The notes: generated by a model not told the origin, from the sequence alone. Numbered from the stretch's first letter, positions 1 through 7,320 are shown. The stretch is 11,133 nucleotides of DNA from JAJYQH01 sp036261615 (GCA_036261615.1 DATAKK010000047.1:1-11133), one strand, 5' to 3'. Numbers and translations: made by a program.

Positions 1-31
1 GGCTCCGACTGCGTTTCCGCTAGTCGAAGCC
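1..31 (-). terminator. Hairpin downstream of tRNA-Pro, probable terminator
   Basis: Read on the minus strand, GGCTTCGACT (31 to 22) pairs with AGTCGGAGCC (10 to 1): ten pairs, one of them a G-U wobble. Inside it, after a single bulged A, GCG and CGC close a GAAA tetraloop. The hairpin begins 11 nt after the encoded CCA of the tRNA, where a terminator would be expected. Any U-tract would lie beyond the window edge, so termination is inferred from position and stability. The plus-strand RNA would also fold, so it could instead serve a gene to the left. Confidence 0.5.
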
Positions 32-42
32 CGGTTCACTGC

Positions 43-119
43 TGGTCGGGGTGACAGGATTCGAACCTGCGACCTCATCGTCCCGAACGATGCGCGCTAC
101 CAAGCTGCGCCACACCCCG
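43..119 (-). tRNA. tRNA-Pro (anticodon CGG)
   Basis: The minus strand folds into a complete cloverleaf. The acceptor stem CGGGGTG pairs with CACCCCG. The D arm contains AGCTTGGTA. The anticodon stem CATCG/CGATG closes the loop TTCGGGA, giving anticodon CGG, which reads the proline codon CCG. The T arm is GCAGG-TTCGAAT-CCTGT. Discriminator A is followed by an encoded CCA (45 to 43). The length is 77 nt with CCA. CCG is a common proline codon in the neighbouring genes, which fits the GC content. All helices pair and no intron is seen. Confidence 0.97.
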
Positions 120-140
120 TTGGCTTGTGAGCCGTCGGAC

Positions 141-146
141 ACACTA
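141..146 (-). promoter_or_regulatory. Candidate -10 box for tRNA-Pro
   Basis: On the minus strand TAGTGT (146 to 141) matches TANNNT. It would start transcription about 15 nt before the mature tRNA 5' end. A weak TTGGGC lies 19 nt upstream (171 to 166). The assignment rests on position and the hexamer alone. Confidence 0.3.
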
Positions 147-185
147 CCGCACGTTCGAGCGTCCGGCCCAATCGTGCCCGGCAAC

Positions 186-191
186 TAGGGT
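186..191 (+). promoter_or_regulatory. -10 box of a leaderless promoter (aldo/keto reductase)
   Basis: TAGGGT is followed by six bases (ggcgcc) and then the ATG at 198. A start site 7 nt after the box would fall on the A of the ATG, and no Shine-Dalgarno sequence is present. No convincing -35 box is seen. Four other genes in the window share this layout. Confidence 0.5.
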
Positions 192-197
192 GGCGCC

Positions 198-1154
<957 letters not shown>

Positions 1155-1160
1155 CGGGCA

Positions 1161-1199
1161 CCGGGACGCCGCTCAGGCTGCGGCCGCGCGGCGTCCCGG
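1161..1199. terminator. Bidirectional terminator-like hairpin between convergent genes
   Basis: CCGGGACGCCGC (1161-1172) and GCGGCGTCCCGG (1188-1199) form a perfect 12-bp inverted repeat around a 15-nt loop. It starts 6 bp after the aldo/keto reductase stop. The loop holds the murJ stop codon and the right arm encodes the last murJ residues. It therefore serves both converging transcripts. No T-tract follows on either strand, as is common in GC-rich actinobacteria. Confidence 0.6.
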
Positions 1200-3020
1200 C
1201 AACCGGCGCAGGATCGGGGCGAGGAAGTCGTCGACCTCGGTGATGCGCAACAGCTGCGCCATCACCCAGAACACGCCGAGGAACAGCACGCCGGCCACGA
1301 GCAGCACGATGAGCTGCACCGAGCGGGTGCCGCCCAGATGGCCGAGTCCCCAGGCCACCCAGCCGGACGCCGCCGCGGCCAGCACCGAGGCGATCCCCAA
1401 CCGCGCCCACAACCGCACCACGCCGCCCAGTCCGTAGTCGCCCAGCTGACGCCCGGCCACGACGAGGTAGGCAACGGCGGCGACCGTGTTGCCGATCGTC
1501 TGGCCCGCGGCCGCCCAGAGCACGGCGTGCTGGGGGGCGGCGACCAGGGCGACCAGCCCGATCGCGACCTGACCGCCGGTGACGAGCACCTGCAGCCACA
1601 GGTTGAGCCGGCCGTCCTCGCGGGCGAAGCAGTAGCGCTGCTGCAGGGTGGTGAGGCCGAAGGCGAGGGTGCCGAGGGACATGATCGCGAGCGCCTGTCC
1701 GACCACCAGCGAATCCTGCGCCCGCATGCTGAACAGCAGCCGGATGACCGGCACGGCGAGCACCGCCAGCGCCACGGAGGCAGGGATCACCGCCACCGCC
1801 GGCATCGTCATCCCCCGGCGCACCAGCCCCCGCAGGCCGTCCTCGTCGCCGTCATGCACTGCGCGGCTCATCCGCGGGAACAGCGCGGTGAGGATCGACG
1901 TGGTGATGAACGCGTGCGGGATCATGAAGATGAGGAACGCGAGCTGCTGGCCGGCGACGCTCACGATGTGCTCGTTGCCCGGGCGGTCGCGCACCGCCGT
2001 GAGCACCTTCTGGATGACCAGACCGCCGGCGATCGACACGAGCAGGGCGACGAACGACCAGGCCGCCATCCGGGACGCCGCGTGCAGCCCGGAGCCGCGG
2101 AGATCGAGGCGGGGGCGCCAGCGGAACCCCCCGCGCCACAACGGAACGGCGAGGAACAGCCCCTGGAGCACGATGCCCAGCGTCGTCGTGCCGGCGAGCA
2201 CCCAGACCATGGCCGACGTCCAGTGCCGCGGGTCGGCCTGGGCGTGCCATGTCGCGAGGAAGTAGACGAGACCGACGATCTGGACGACGTTGGCGAGCAC
2301 CGGCGACCACATGAAGGCGGCGAACTGGTTCCGGGCGTTGAGCACCTGCCCGAGCACCGCGTACAGCCCGTAGAACGCGATCTGCGGCAGGCAGATGTAG
2401 GCGAACAGCACCGCGAGGTGGTGGCTCGCCCCGCTGAGGTCGGACGTCGCGGACACCAGCCACGGCGCGAGCACTGTCGCGAGCAGCGCGACGCCCACGA
2501 CGAGGGCGATCGACACCGTGACCAGCCGGTCGATGAAGTCGCGCCCCTCGTCGTCCTGGCGCATCGCCCGGGTGATCTGCGGGATGAGCACCGCGTTGAG
2601 CAGGCCGGCCGACAGCAGCATGAAGACGTAGTTGGGCAGCGAGTTGGCGACGGCGAAGGCGTCGTTGGCGAGCGAAACGCCGACGACCGCGGTGAGCAGC
2701 GAGGTGCGGACCAGGCCCAGCACCCGCGACACCATCGACCCGGCGGCCATGATCGCGCTCGAGCGCGCCAGCGACGGCTCCTCGGGGACGGCCGCCGGCT
2801 GCCCCTCGGTCGCCTCAGCGGGCGGCGCCTCGCCGGCGACCAGACCCGGGTACTGCGGCTGCCGGCCGAGCGGCCGGATCACCGTCGCGTCGTCGTCGAT
2901 GAAGGTCTCGAACCGCGCGGTCGGACGCCAGTCGGCGTCCGACGCCCGCAGGTCGGCGGACCCGCCTCCCGCGGCCCTGCGCGGCCGCGCGGAGGTCTCG
3001 TCGCGACCCGGTTCGCTCAC
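1173..3020 (-). CDS. murJ: Lipid II flippase MurJ (MviN family)
   Basis: A 615-residue polytopic membrane protein of the MurJ/MviN family, which flips lipid II across the cytoplasmic membrane for peptidoglycan synthesis. The first helix region carries the family pattern SRVLGLVR (R99 and R105 correspond to conserved arginines), then NDAFAVANSLPN and a LLSAGLLNAVLIPQ segment. Many further hydrophobic segments run to about residue 600. The start is GTG at 3020, sharing GTGA with the ask stop, so translation is probably coupled to ask. A longer open frame upstream runs antiphase through ask and is not used. About 85 hydrophilic residues precede the membrane core; they include DDDATVIRPL around T46, a possible kinase site. 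The C-terminal pseudokinase domain of mycobacterial MviN is absent. The ask partner is unusual, since murJ often sits near the replication origin in actinobacteria, so this could be an additional paralogue. A general MATE-like exporter is a less likely alternative. Confidence 0.9.
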   Translation of the reverse strand: MSEPGRDETSARPRRAAGGGSADLRASDADWRPTARFETFIDDDATVIRPLGRQPQYPGLVAGEAPPAEATEGQPAAVPEEPSLARSSAIMAAGSMVSRVLGLVRTSLLTAVVGVSLANDAFAVANSLPNYVFMLLSAGLLNAVLIPQITRAMRQDDEGRDFIDRLVTVSIALVVGVALLATVLAPWLVSATSDLSGASHHLAVLFAYICLPQIAFYGLYAVLGQVLNARNQFAAFMWSPVLANVVQIVGLVYFLATWHAQADPRHWTSAMVWVLAGTTTLGIVLQGLFLAVPLWRGGFRWRPRLDLRGSGLHAASRMAAWSFVALLVSIAGGLVIQKVLTAVRDRPGNEHIVSVAGQQLAFLIFMIPHAFITTSILTALFPRMSRAVHDGDEDGLRGLVRRGMTMPAVAVIPASVALAVLAVPVIRLLFSMRAQDSLVVGQALAIMSLGTLAFGLTTLQQRYCFAREDGRLNLWLQVLVTGGQVAIGLVALVAAPQHAVLWAAAGQTIGNTVAAVAYLVVAGRQLGDYGLGGVVRLWARLGIASVLAAAASGWVAWGLGHLGGTRSVQLIVLLVAGVLFLGVFWVMAQLLRITEVDDFLAPILRRLPGRRAAAA

Positions 3021-4291
3021 CGGCCCGTTCCGGCGTAGACGACCGCCTCGCCCTCGGCGTCCAGGCCGAACGCGGTGTGCGCCGCCTGCACGGCACGGTC
3101 GACGTCGGCCTCGTCGACCACCACGGAGATGCGGATCTCGCTCGTGGAGATCATGTCGATGTTCACGTCCGCCGCCGCGAGCGCGTTGAAGAACTTCGCC
3201 GTGACGCCGGGGTGCGAGCGCATGCCGACACCGACGATCGAGACCTTGCCGACCTGGTCGTCGAAGAGCAGGTCGGTGAAGCCGATCCGCTCCTGCTCGG
3301 CGCGCAACGACTCGATGGCGCGCCGGGCGTCGGAGCCGGGCAGGGTGAACGAGATGTCGGTGCGGCCCTCGGCCCCGCGCGAGACGTTCTGCACGATCAT
3401 GTCGATGTTGATGTCGGCCTTGGCGATGATGTCGAAGATCGCCGCCGCCTCGCCGGGACGGTCGGGCACGGCCACCACCGTGATCTTGGCTTCGCTGCGG
3501 TCGTGGGCGACGCCCGAGATGAGTGCTTGTTCCACTGCTGCTCCTTGCTTGGCGGGTGGCAGGTCCTTGACCCAGGTGCCGGGCTTGTCGGAGAACGACG
3601 AGCGCACGTGCACCGGCACGTTCTCGCGGCGCGCGTACTCGACGCAGCGCAGATGGAGGATCTTCGCGCCGCACGCGGCCATCTCCAGCATCTCCTCGTA
3701 GCTGATCTCGGGGATCTGCCGGGCGCCGGGGACGATGCGCGGGTCGGCGGTGAAGACACCGTCGACGTCGGTGTAGATCTCGCAGTAGTCGCCGCCGAGG
3801 GCGGCGGCGAGGGCCACCGCGGTGGTGTCGGACGCGCCGCGTCCGAGGGTGGTGATGTCCTTGGTCGTCTGGGAGACGCCCTGGAAGCCGGCGACGATGA
3901 CGATGTCGCCGTCCTCGAGCGACTGGACGATGCGGCTGGGGGTGATGTCGATGATCCGGGCGTTGCCGTGGGTGCCGGTCGTGATCACCCCGGCCTGCGA
4001 GCCGGTGTAGCTCTTCGCGCTCACGCCGAGGTCGGACAGGGCCATCGCGAGCAGGGCGGCGCTCTGCCGTTCACCCGTGGTGAGCAGCATGTCGAGCTCG
4101 CGGGGCTCCGGCTGGGGGCTCACCTGCAGGGCGAGGTCCATCAGCTCGTCGGTGGTGTCGCCCATGGCCGAGATGACGATGACCACCTCGTGCCCCGCCT
4201 GCTTGGTCGCGACGATCCGCCGCGCCACCCGCTTGATGGACTCGGCATCGGCCACCGACGACCCGCCGAACTTCTGGACGATCCGTCCCAT
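3017..4291 (-). CDS. ask: Aspartate kinase, alpha/beta type
   Basis: A 424-residue cytosolic aspartokinase that phosphorylates L-aspartate with ATP, the first step to lysine, diaminopimelate, methionine and threonine. The kinase domain (about 1-240) has KFGGSS at 7-12, TTGERQSA at 71-78, GRGASDTTA at 151-159 and a YTDVDGVFTADPR segment. Two ACT domains (about 265-335 and 345-420) carry feedback control; they contain the signatures NIDMIVQN and NIDMISTSEIRISV. The C-terminus EAVVYAGTGR is typical of the actinobacterial enzyme. GGAGGT at 4300-4295 is the ribosome site. The ATG at 4291 gives the classic MGRIVQKFGG start; a GTG at 4294 directly abuts the site and is less likely. An internal start at V253 probably gives a separate beta subunit. 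The usual partner asd is not next to it; murJ overlaps its stop instead. Confidence 0.96.
   Translation of the reverse strand: MGRIVQKFGGSSVADAESIKRVARRIVATKQAGHEVVIVISAMGDTTDELMDLALQVSPQPEPRELDMLLTTGERQSAALLAMALSDLGVSAKSYTGSQAGVITTGTHGNARIIDITPSRIVQSLEDGDIVIVAGFQGVSQTTKDITTLGRGASDTTAVALAAALGGDYCEIYTDVDGVFTADPRIVPGARQIPEISYEEMLEMAACGAKILHLRCVEYARRENVPVHVRSSFSDKPGTWVKDLPPAKQGAAVEQALISGVAHDRSEAKITVVAVPDRPGEAAAIFDIIAKADINIDMIVQNVSRGAEGRTDISFTLPGSDARRAIESLRAEQERIGFTDLLFDDQVGKVSIVGVGMRSHPGVTAKFFNALAAADVNIDMISTSEIRISVVVDEADVDRAVQAAHTAFGLDAEGEAVVYAGTGR
3533..3546 (-). promoter_or_regulatory. Internal ribosome site and GTG start for aspartokinase beta subunit
   Basis: Inside ask, AAGGAG (3546 to 3541) is followed by a 5-nt spacer and an in-frame GTG (3535 to 3533, V253). 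Initiation here would give a 172-residue protein (3017-3535) made only of the two ACT domains. Alpha2-beta2 aspartokinases of Corynebacterium glutamicum and Bacillus subtilis LysC make their beta subunit in this way from a matching position. The codons here (AAG CAA GGA GCA GCA GTG GAA CAA GCA) are unusually A-rich for this genome, which suggests selection for the ribosome site. Confidence 0.75.
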
Positions 4292-4294
4292 CAC

Positions 4295-4300
4295 ACCTCC
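4295..4300 (-). promoter_or_regulatory. Shine-Dalgarno site of ask
   Basis: GGAGGT (4300 to 4295) lies three bases before the ATG at 4291 and directly next to a GTG at 4294. It supports ATG as the start, although the spacing is short. Confidence 0.65.
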
Positions 4301-4324
4301 GAAGACTCGCGCCGCTCGGCGTCC

Positions 4325-4342
4325 GGTTCACTGTACCGAACC
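4325..4342 (-). promoter_or_regulatory. Candidate ask promoter with overlapping inverted repeat
   Basis: On the minus strand TACAGT (4335 to 4330) matches the -10 consensus. It would start an mRNA with a leader of roughly 30 nt before ATG 4291. No good -35 box is visible. The hexamer lies between the arms GGTTC (4325-4329) and GAACC (4338-4342), a small inverted repeat that could bind a regulator. The rest of the 4292-4426 gap between the divergent genes shows nothing else clear. Confidence 0.4.
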
Positions 4343-4414
4343 CTCCCCCGGGAGCGTCCGCACCCGGCGCCGGGGAAAGCTCAGGGCCCCGCACTCCGGC
4401 GTCCGTGCCCGCTC

Positions 4415-4420
4415 TATCGT
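4415..4420 (+). promoter_or_regulatory. -10 box of a leaderless promoter (Gfo/Idh oxidoreductase)
   Basis: TATCGT is followed by six bases (ggcccc) and then the ATG at 4427. No Shine-Dalgarno site is present, so transcription probably begins on the A of the start codon. No clear -35 box is visible. Confidence 0.5.
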
Positions 4421-4426
4421 GGCCCC

Positions 4427-5431
4427 ATGACGATTCGATGGGGCATCGCCGGAACGGGGCGGATGGCCGGTGTCTTCGCCGAGGAGTTGAGGCAGGTGCC
4501 CGGCTGTCACGTGACCGCGATCGGGTCGCGCGATCACGACCGGGCCTACGCCTTCGCCGCGGATCATTCGCTCAAGACCGGCGACAACCACGTCAAGGCC
4601 CACGGCAGCTATCTCCACCTGGTCCACGACCCCGAGGTCGACGTCGTCTACATCGCCACACCCCACCCCCAGCACAAGGCGATCGCGCTGGCGGCGATCG
4701 ACGCCGGCAAGGCCGTGCTCGTCGAGAAGGCCTTCACGGCGACGCTCGCGGGCGCCCAGGAGGTCGTGGACGCCGCCCGGGCCCGCGGGGTGTTCGCGAT
4801 GGAGGGGATGTGGATGAGGTTCCAGCCGGTCGTGGCCGCCCTGCGCGACGTCATCGGCTCGGGCCGGCTGGGCGAGCTCATCGCCGTGCAGGGCGACCTG
4901 TTCTCCTACCGCCGGTTCGACCCGGCCGACCGGCTGTTCTCCCCCGACCTCGGGGGCGGCGCGGTGCTCGATCTCGGGCCGTACATCGTGTCGTTCGCGC
5001 AGATGCTGCTCGGCGACCCGGTCGACGTCGAGGTGCGGGGCACCACCTACCTCAACGGCGTCGACGCCTCGGCGAGCTTCCTGCTCACCTACCCCTCGGG
5101 GGCCAGCTCGACGCTCATGTGCTCGCTGAGCGCCGAGGGGCCGGGCCGGATGGCGGTCATCGGCACCAGGGGCTGGGCCGAGGTGCACCCCCGGTTCCAC
5201 CACCCGACCCGGTTCACGGTGCACCGTCAGGGAGTGCTCGACCGCGACTTCGACCTCATGCCGATGGGACGCGGCTACACGCACGAGATCATCGAGGTCA
5301 ACCGCTGCCTCACCGAGGGGCAGAAGGAGAGCCCGGTGATGCCGCTCGACGACACGCTCTCGGTGATGACCACCCTGCAACAGGCCCTCGAGGCGCTGGG
5401 AAATCCGCAGATGGAGGCGCCCCTCAGCTGA
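4427..5431 (+). CDS. Gfo/Idh/MocA family NAD(P)-dependent oxidoreductase
   Basis: A 334-residue cytosolic dehydrogenase. The N-terminal Rossmann fold binds NAD(P) through GIAGTGRMA (6-14), and the C-terminal alpha/beta domain starts near residue 125. The family lysine is K101 in VLVEKAF; the usual EKP proline is replaced by alanine. GGGAVLDLGPY (177-187) matches the segment that carries the catalytic tyrosine of dimeric dihydrodiol and D-xylose dehydrogenases, so that subgroup is the nearest guess. The substrate, probably a sugar, cyclitol or related polyol, is not identifiable. The frame is open far upstream, antisense to ask, but the ATG at 4427 opens exactly at the Rossmann strand MTIRWGIAG and follows a -10 box. 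The gene is divergent from ask and lies 39 bp before the DinB gene. Its stop codon sits in a palindrome. Confidence 0.92.
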   Translation: MTIRWGIAGTGRMAGVFAEELRQVPGCHVTAIGSRDHDRAYAFAADHSLKTGDNHVKAHGSYLHLVHDPEVDVVYIATPHPQHKAIALAAIDAGKAVLVEKAFTATLAGAQEVVDAARARGVFAMEGMWMRFQPVVAALRDVIGSGRLGELIAVQGDLFSYRRFDPADRLFSPDLGGGAVLDLGPYIVSFAQMLLGDPVDVEVRGTTYLNGVDASASFLLTYPSGASSTLMCSLSAEGPGRMAVIGTRGWAEVHPRFHHPTRFTVHRQGVLDRDFDLMPMGRGYTHEIIEVNRCLTEGQKESPVMPLDDTLSVMTTLQQALEALGNPQMEAPLS

Positions 5432-5435
5432 GGGG
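5420..5435. repeat. 16-bp perfect palindrome over a stop codon
   Basis: CCCCTCAGCTGAGGGG is a perfect palindrome that contains the TGA stop (5429-5431) of the oxidoreductase gene. In RNA it can form a 6-bp stem with an AGCT loop, followed by only two T residues. It may be a weak terminator or a 3'-end protecting hairpin before the DinB gene. Confidence 0.45.
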
Positions 5436-5458
5436 TTCCACCTGTCGGTGCCCGCTGG

Positions 5459-5464
5459 CAGGAT
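5459..5464 (+). promoter_or_regulatory. Candidate -10 box before the DinB gene
   Basis: CAGGAT lies six bases (cggcgc) before the ATG at 5471. It has the same geometry as the other leaderless promoters here but misses the first T of TANNNT. There is no Shine-Dalgarno site. A poor TTCCAC at 5436-5441 is 17 bp upstream. Confidence 0.35.
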
Positions 5465-5470
5465 CGGCGC

Positions 5471-6061
5471 ATGGCCGACGACGAGAAGACGACACTGAAG
5501 CGCTACCTGCAGGACGGGCGCGACGCGCTGCTCTGGAAACTCGAGGGGTTGGGCGAGCGCGAGATCCGGTTGCCGATGACTGCGACCGGCACCAACCTGC
5601 TCGGGGTGGTCAAGCACGTCGCCAGCGTCGAGATCGGCTACTTCACCGAGGTGTTCGGGCGGCCGTGCGACGTCGACCTCCCGTGGTTCGCCGAGGGTGC
5701 CGAGCCGAACGCCGACATGTGGGCCACGCCCGACCAGTCCCGCGAATCGATCGTCGAGCTCTACCACCGCTCGTGGCAGTACAGCGACGCGACGATCGAC
5801 GAACTCCCCCTCGACGCGCCCGGGGTGGTGCCGTGGTGGCCCGAGGGTCGCCGCGACGTCACCCTGCACCGCATCCTCGTCCACATGATCGCCGAGACCC
5901 ACCGCCATGCCGGGCACGCCGACATCGTCCGCGAGCTCATCGACGGCGCGCGGGGGCTGCTGGCCGGGCGCGAGAACCTGCCGAGCGACGACGAGAACTG
6001 GTGGGCCGACTACGTGAGCCGGGTGCGCCAGGGGGCCGACTCCTTCTCCCCCGACGCCTGA
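5471..6061 (+). CDS. DinB family protein (DUF664)
   Basis: A 196-residue soluble protein of the DinB/YfiT four-helix-bundle superfamily, DUF664 type. Related proteins bind a divalent metal through three histidines, and some are thiol-dependent (mycothiol or bacillithiol) S-transferases; the reaction here is unknown. Visible ligand candidates are H49 in VVKHVASVE and the cluster ETHRHAGHAD (142-151), where the RHAGHAD pattern is typical of the family. Aromatic-rich stretches LPWFAEG and VVPWWPEG surround the likely pocket. The start is ATG at 5471, with the motif TTLKRYLQDGRDALLWKLEGL normal for the N-terminus. The last 52 bp overlap the convergent membrane-protein gene, and the stop codon is in a hairpin. 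Confidence 0.88.
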   Translation: MADDEKTTLKRYLQDGRDALLWKLEGLGEREIRLPMTATGTNLLGVVKHVASVEIGYFTEVFGRPCDVDLPWFAEGAEPNADMWATPDQSRESIVELYHRSWQYSDATIDELPLDAPGVVPWWPEGRRDVTLHRILVHMIAETHRHAGHADIVRELIDGARGLLAGRENLPSDDENWWADYVSRVRQGADSFSPDA

Positions 6062-6447
6062 GGCGTCCGGCGTCCGCCGACCCAGCCGCCGATCACCGAC
6101 CCGACGACGACGGCGGCCAGGGTCAGCCACATACCGGTGGTGGCGAACATCACCGTCGTGCCGTTGCCGAGGCCGATCGCGAGATAGACGAGGCCGACCA
6201 CGACCACCCAGGTGAGGCCCCGCCAGAGGCCCTGCGCGCTCGAGCGGGTGTGCGACCCGATGGCGAGGAGCACGCTCAGCACGAGCGCGGGCGCGGCGGT
6301 CAGCGACAGTTCGTGGTTGAGCCCTGCCCGCAGCCGGGCGCCGTCGGCCGGCGTCCCGGAGGGCAGGGTGACGAGGAACTCCGCGATCAGCAGCAGGAGG
6401 AACAAGAGCACGCCGAGACCCACGTCGATCAGCCGTCGCTTGACCAT
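6010..6447 (-). CDS. Small four-helix membrane protein of unknown function
   Basis: A 145-residue protein that I do not recognise. Four hydrophobic segments are visible: about 8-28 (VGLGVLLFLLLLIAEFLVTL), 48-65, 77-93 and 99-125, the last ending in a glycine-rich VVVGSVIGGWVGG. The N-terminus MVKRRL and the tail RRTPQASGEKESAPWRTRLT are positively charged, which places both ends in the cytoplasm. The start is well supported: GGAGGT (6458 to 6453) lies 5 nt before the ATG at 6447. A longer open frame runs upstream through modA but is antisense noise. The gene is divergent from modA, and its last 52 bp overlap the end of the convergent DinB gene. No catalytic motif is seen and the neighbours suggest no role. 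Confidence 0.75.
   Translation of the reverse strand: MVKRRLIDVGLGVLLFLLLLIAEFLVTLPSGTPADGARLRAGLNHELSLTAAPALVLSVLLAIGSHTRSSAQGLWRGLTWVVVVGLVYLAIGLGNGTTVMFATTGMWLTLAAVVVGSVIGGWVGGRRTPQASGEKESAPWRTRLT
6053..6067. repeat. Hairpin with the DinB stop codon as its loop
   Basis: GACGCCTGAGGCGTC is a perfect inverted repeat. As a hairpin it has the stem GACGCC/GGCGTC and a loop that is exactly the TGA stop (6059-6061) of the DinB gene. It lies in the convergent overlap, so it is also inside the coding part of the minus-strand gene. It could act as a weak terminator for the DinB transcript; no T-tract follows. Confidence 0.45.
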
Positions 6448-6452
6448 GGCCC

Positions 6453-6458
6453 ACCTCC
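6453..6458 (-). promoter_or_regulatory. Shine-Dalgarno site of the membrane-protein gene
   Basis: GGAGGT (6458 to 6453), 5 nt before ATG 6447, is a near-perfect ribosome site. It decides the start within a long open frame. Confidence 0.75.
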
Positions 6459-6481
6459 GGGTCCCTCGACCCGACACCACC

Positions 6482-6487
6482 ACGGTA
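6482..6487 (-). promoter_or_regulatory. Candidate -10 box for the membrane-protein gene
   Basis: On the minus strand TACCGT (6487 to 6482) fits TANNNT and would give a leader of about 28 nt that includes the GGAGGT ribosome site. Together with the modA promoter it makes a compact divergent promoter region. Confidence 0.4.
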
Positions 6488-6512
6488 CGCCGGGGGCGCT
6501 GGCGGCGCAGGC

Positions 6513-6518
6513 TATGGT
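6513..6518 (+). promoter_or_regulatory. -10 box of a leaderless promoter (modABC)
   Basis: TATGGT is followed by seven bases (gacgccc) and then the ATG at 6526. The expected start site falls on that ATG. An alternative in-frame ATG at 6514 lies inside the box, which argues against it. No Shine-Dalgarno site, molybdenum-cofactor riboswitch or room for a structured leader is present. Confidence 0.5.
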
Positions 6519-6525
6519 GACGCCC

Positions 6526-7320
6526 ATGCGCAGCCCCCGGAACCGGCCCGGACCCCGGCGCCCGGCACCCCTCCGCGGCCCCCGGCTGCTTGCCTCGCTG
6601 GCCCTCGTCGCGCCCCTCGCGCTCGGAGCCTGCTCGTCGCACCCCTCGTCGCAGAAGCTCGTCGTGTTCGCGGCCGCCTCCCTCGTCAAGGCATTCCCGG
6701 CGATCGCCCAGGGCTTCGAGAAGGACCACCCGGGCGTGAGCGTCACGTTCTCCTTCGACGGCTCGTCCGATCTCGTCGACCAGCTCGCCGGTGGCGCGGG
6801 AGCCGACGTGCTCGCCACCGCCGACCAGACGACGATGGCGCGCGCGGTCTCGCAGAAGCTGGTCGCAGCGTCGCCCACCGTGTTCGCGACCAACGTGCTC
6901 GTCCTCATCACCCCGCCCGACAACCCGGGCCACGTCACGGGGCTGAACTCCTCGCTGAGGGGCAAGCGGCTGGTGGTCTGCGCCCCGCAGGTGCCCTGTG
7001 GGGCGGCCACCCTCAGGCTGGCGAAGCTCGACGGGGTGACGATCACGCCGATCTCCCAGACGACCAAGGTCACCGACGTCGTGGGGGCGGTCACCACCGG
7101 CGAGGCGGACGCCGGCGTCGTCTACACCACCGACGCCAGCAACGCGGGCTCCCAGGTGCACACCATCGCCATCCCCCGCAGCGGCCAGGTGGTGAACAGC
7201 TACCCCATCACCACGGTCACCGGCTCGGCCCACGCGGCGGACGCCCGGGCGTTCGTCGCCTACGTCACCTCCCCGGCCGGGCGGAAGGTCCTCGCGTCCT
7301 ACGGCTTCGGCGCCCCGTGA
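6526..7320 (+). CDS. modA: Molybdate ABC transporter substrate-binding lipoprotein ModA
   Basis: A 264-residue extracellular binding protein that captures molybdate (possibly tungstate) and hands it to ModBC. An arginine-rich N-terminus and hydrophobic stretch end in the lipobox LGAC, so C36 is the lipidated residue and the protein is anchored outside the membrane. The mature part follows the ModA pattern: LVVFAAASL with the ligand serine, FSFDGSSDLVDQL with a second ligand serine, GADVLATAD, and near the end GEADAGVVYTTDA with the tyrosine that closes the oxyanion pocket. The length is typical. The start at 6526 is chosen because a -10 box sits just upstream. The gene ends in a GTGA overlap with modB. 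Selectivity for molybdate over tungstate cannot be read by eye. Confidence 0.93.
   Translation: MRSPRNRPGPRRPAPLRGPRLLASLALVAPLALGACSSHPSSQKLVVFAAASLVKAFPAIAQGFEKDHPGVSVTFSFDGSSDLVDQLAGGAGADVLATADQTTMARAVSQKLVAASPTVFATNVLVLITPPDNPGHVTGLNSSLRGKRLVVCAPQVPCGAATLRLAKLDGVTITPISQTTKVTDVVGAVTTGEADAGVVYTTDASNAGSQVHTIAIPRSGQVVNSYPITTVTGSAHAADARAFVAYVTSPAGRKVLASYGFGAP

Noticed and set aside
3021..3674. N-terminal extension of murJ by about 218 codons
   Set aside because: The extension is a shifted reading of ask. The GTG at 3020 with a GTGA overlap fits the usual coupled layout and the start of MurJ homology soon after.
3077..4426. Upstream open extension of the Gfo/Idh frame through ask and the intergenic gap
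   Set aside because: It is antisense to ask and shows no domain. The Rossmann fold begins exactly at ATG 4427.
4328..6454. Large minus-strand open frame (708 codons)
   Set aside because: It lies opposite the Gfo/Idh and DinB genes, with Arg/Gly/His-rich low-information translation and no ribosome site.
6514..6525. Earlier ATG (6514) as the modA start
   Set aside because: It lies inside the probable -10 box and adds only four residues. The ATG at 6526 matches the leaderless spacing.
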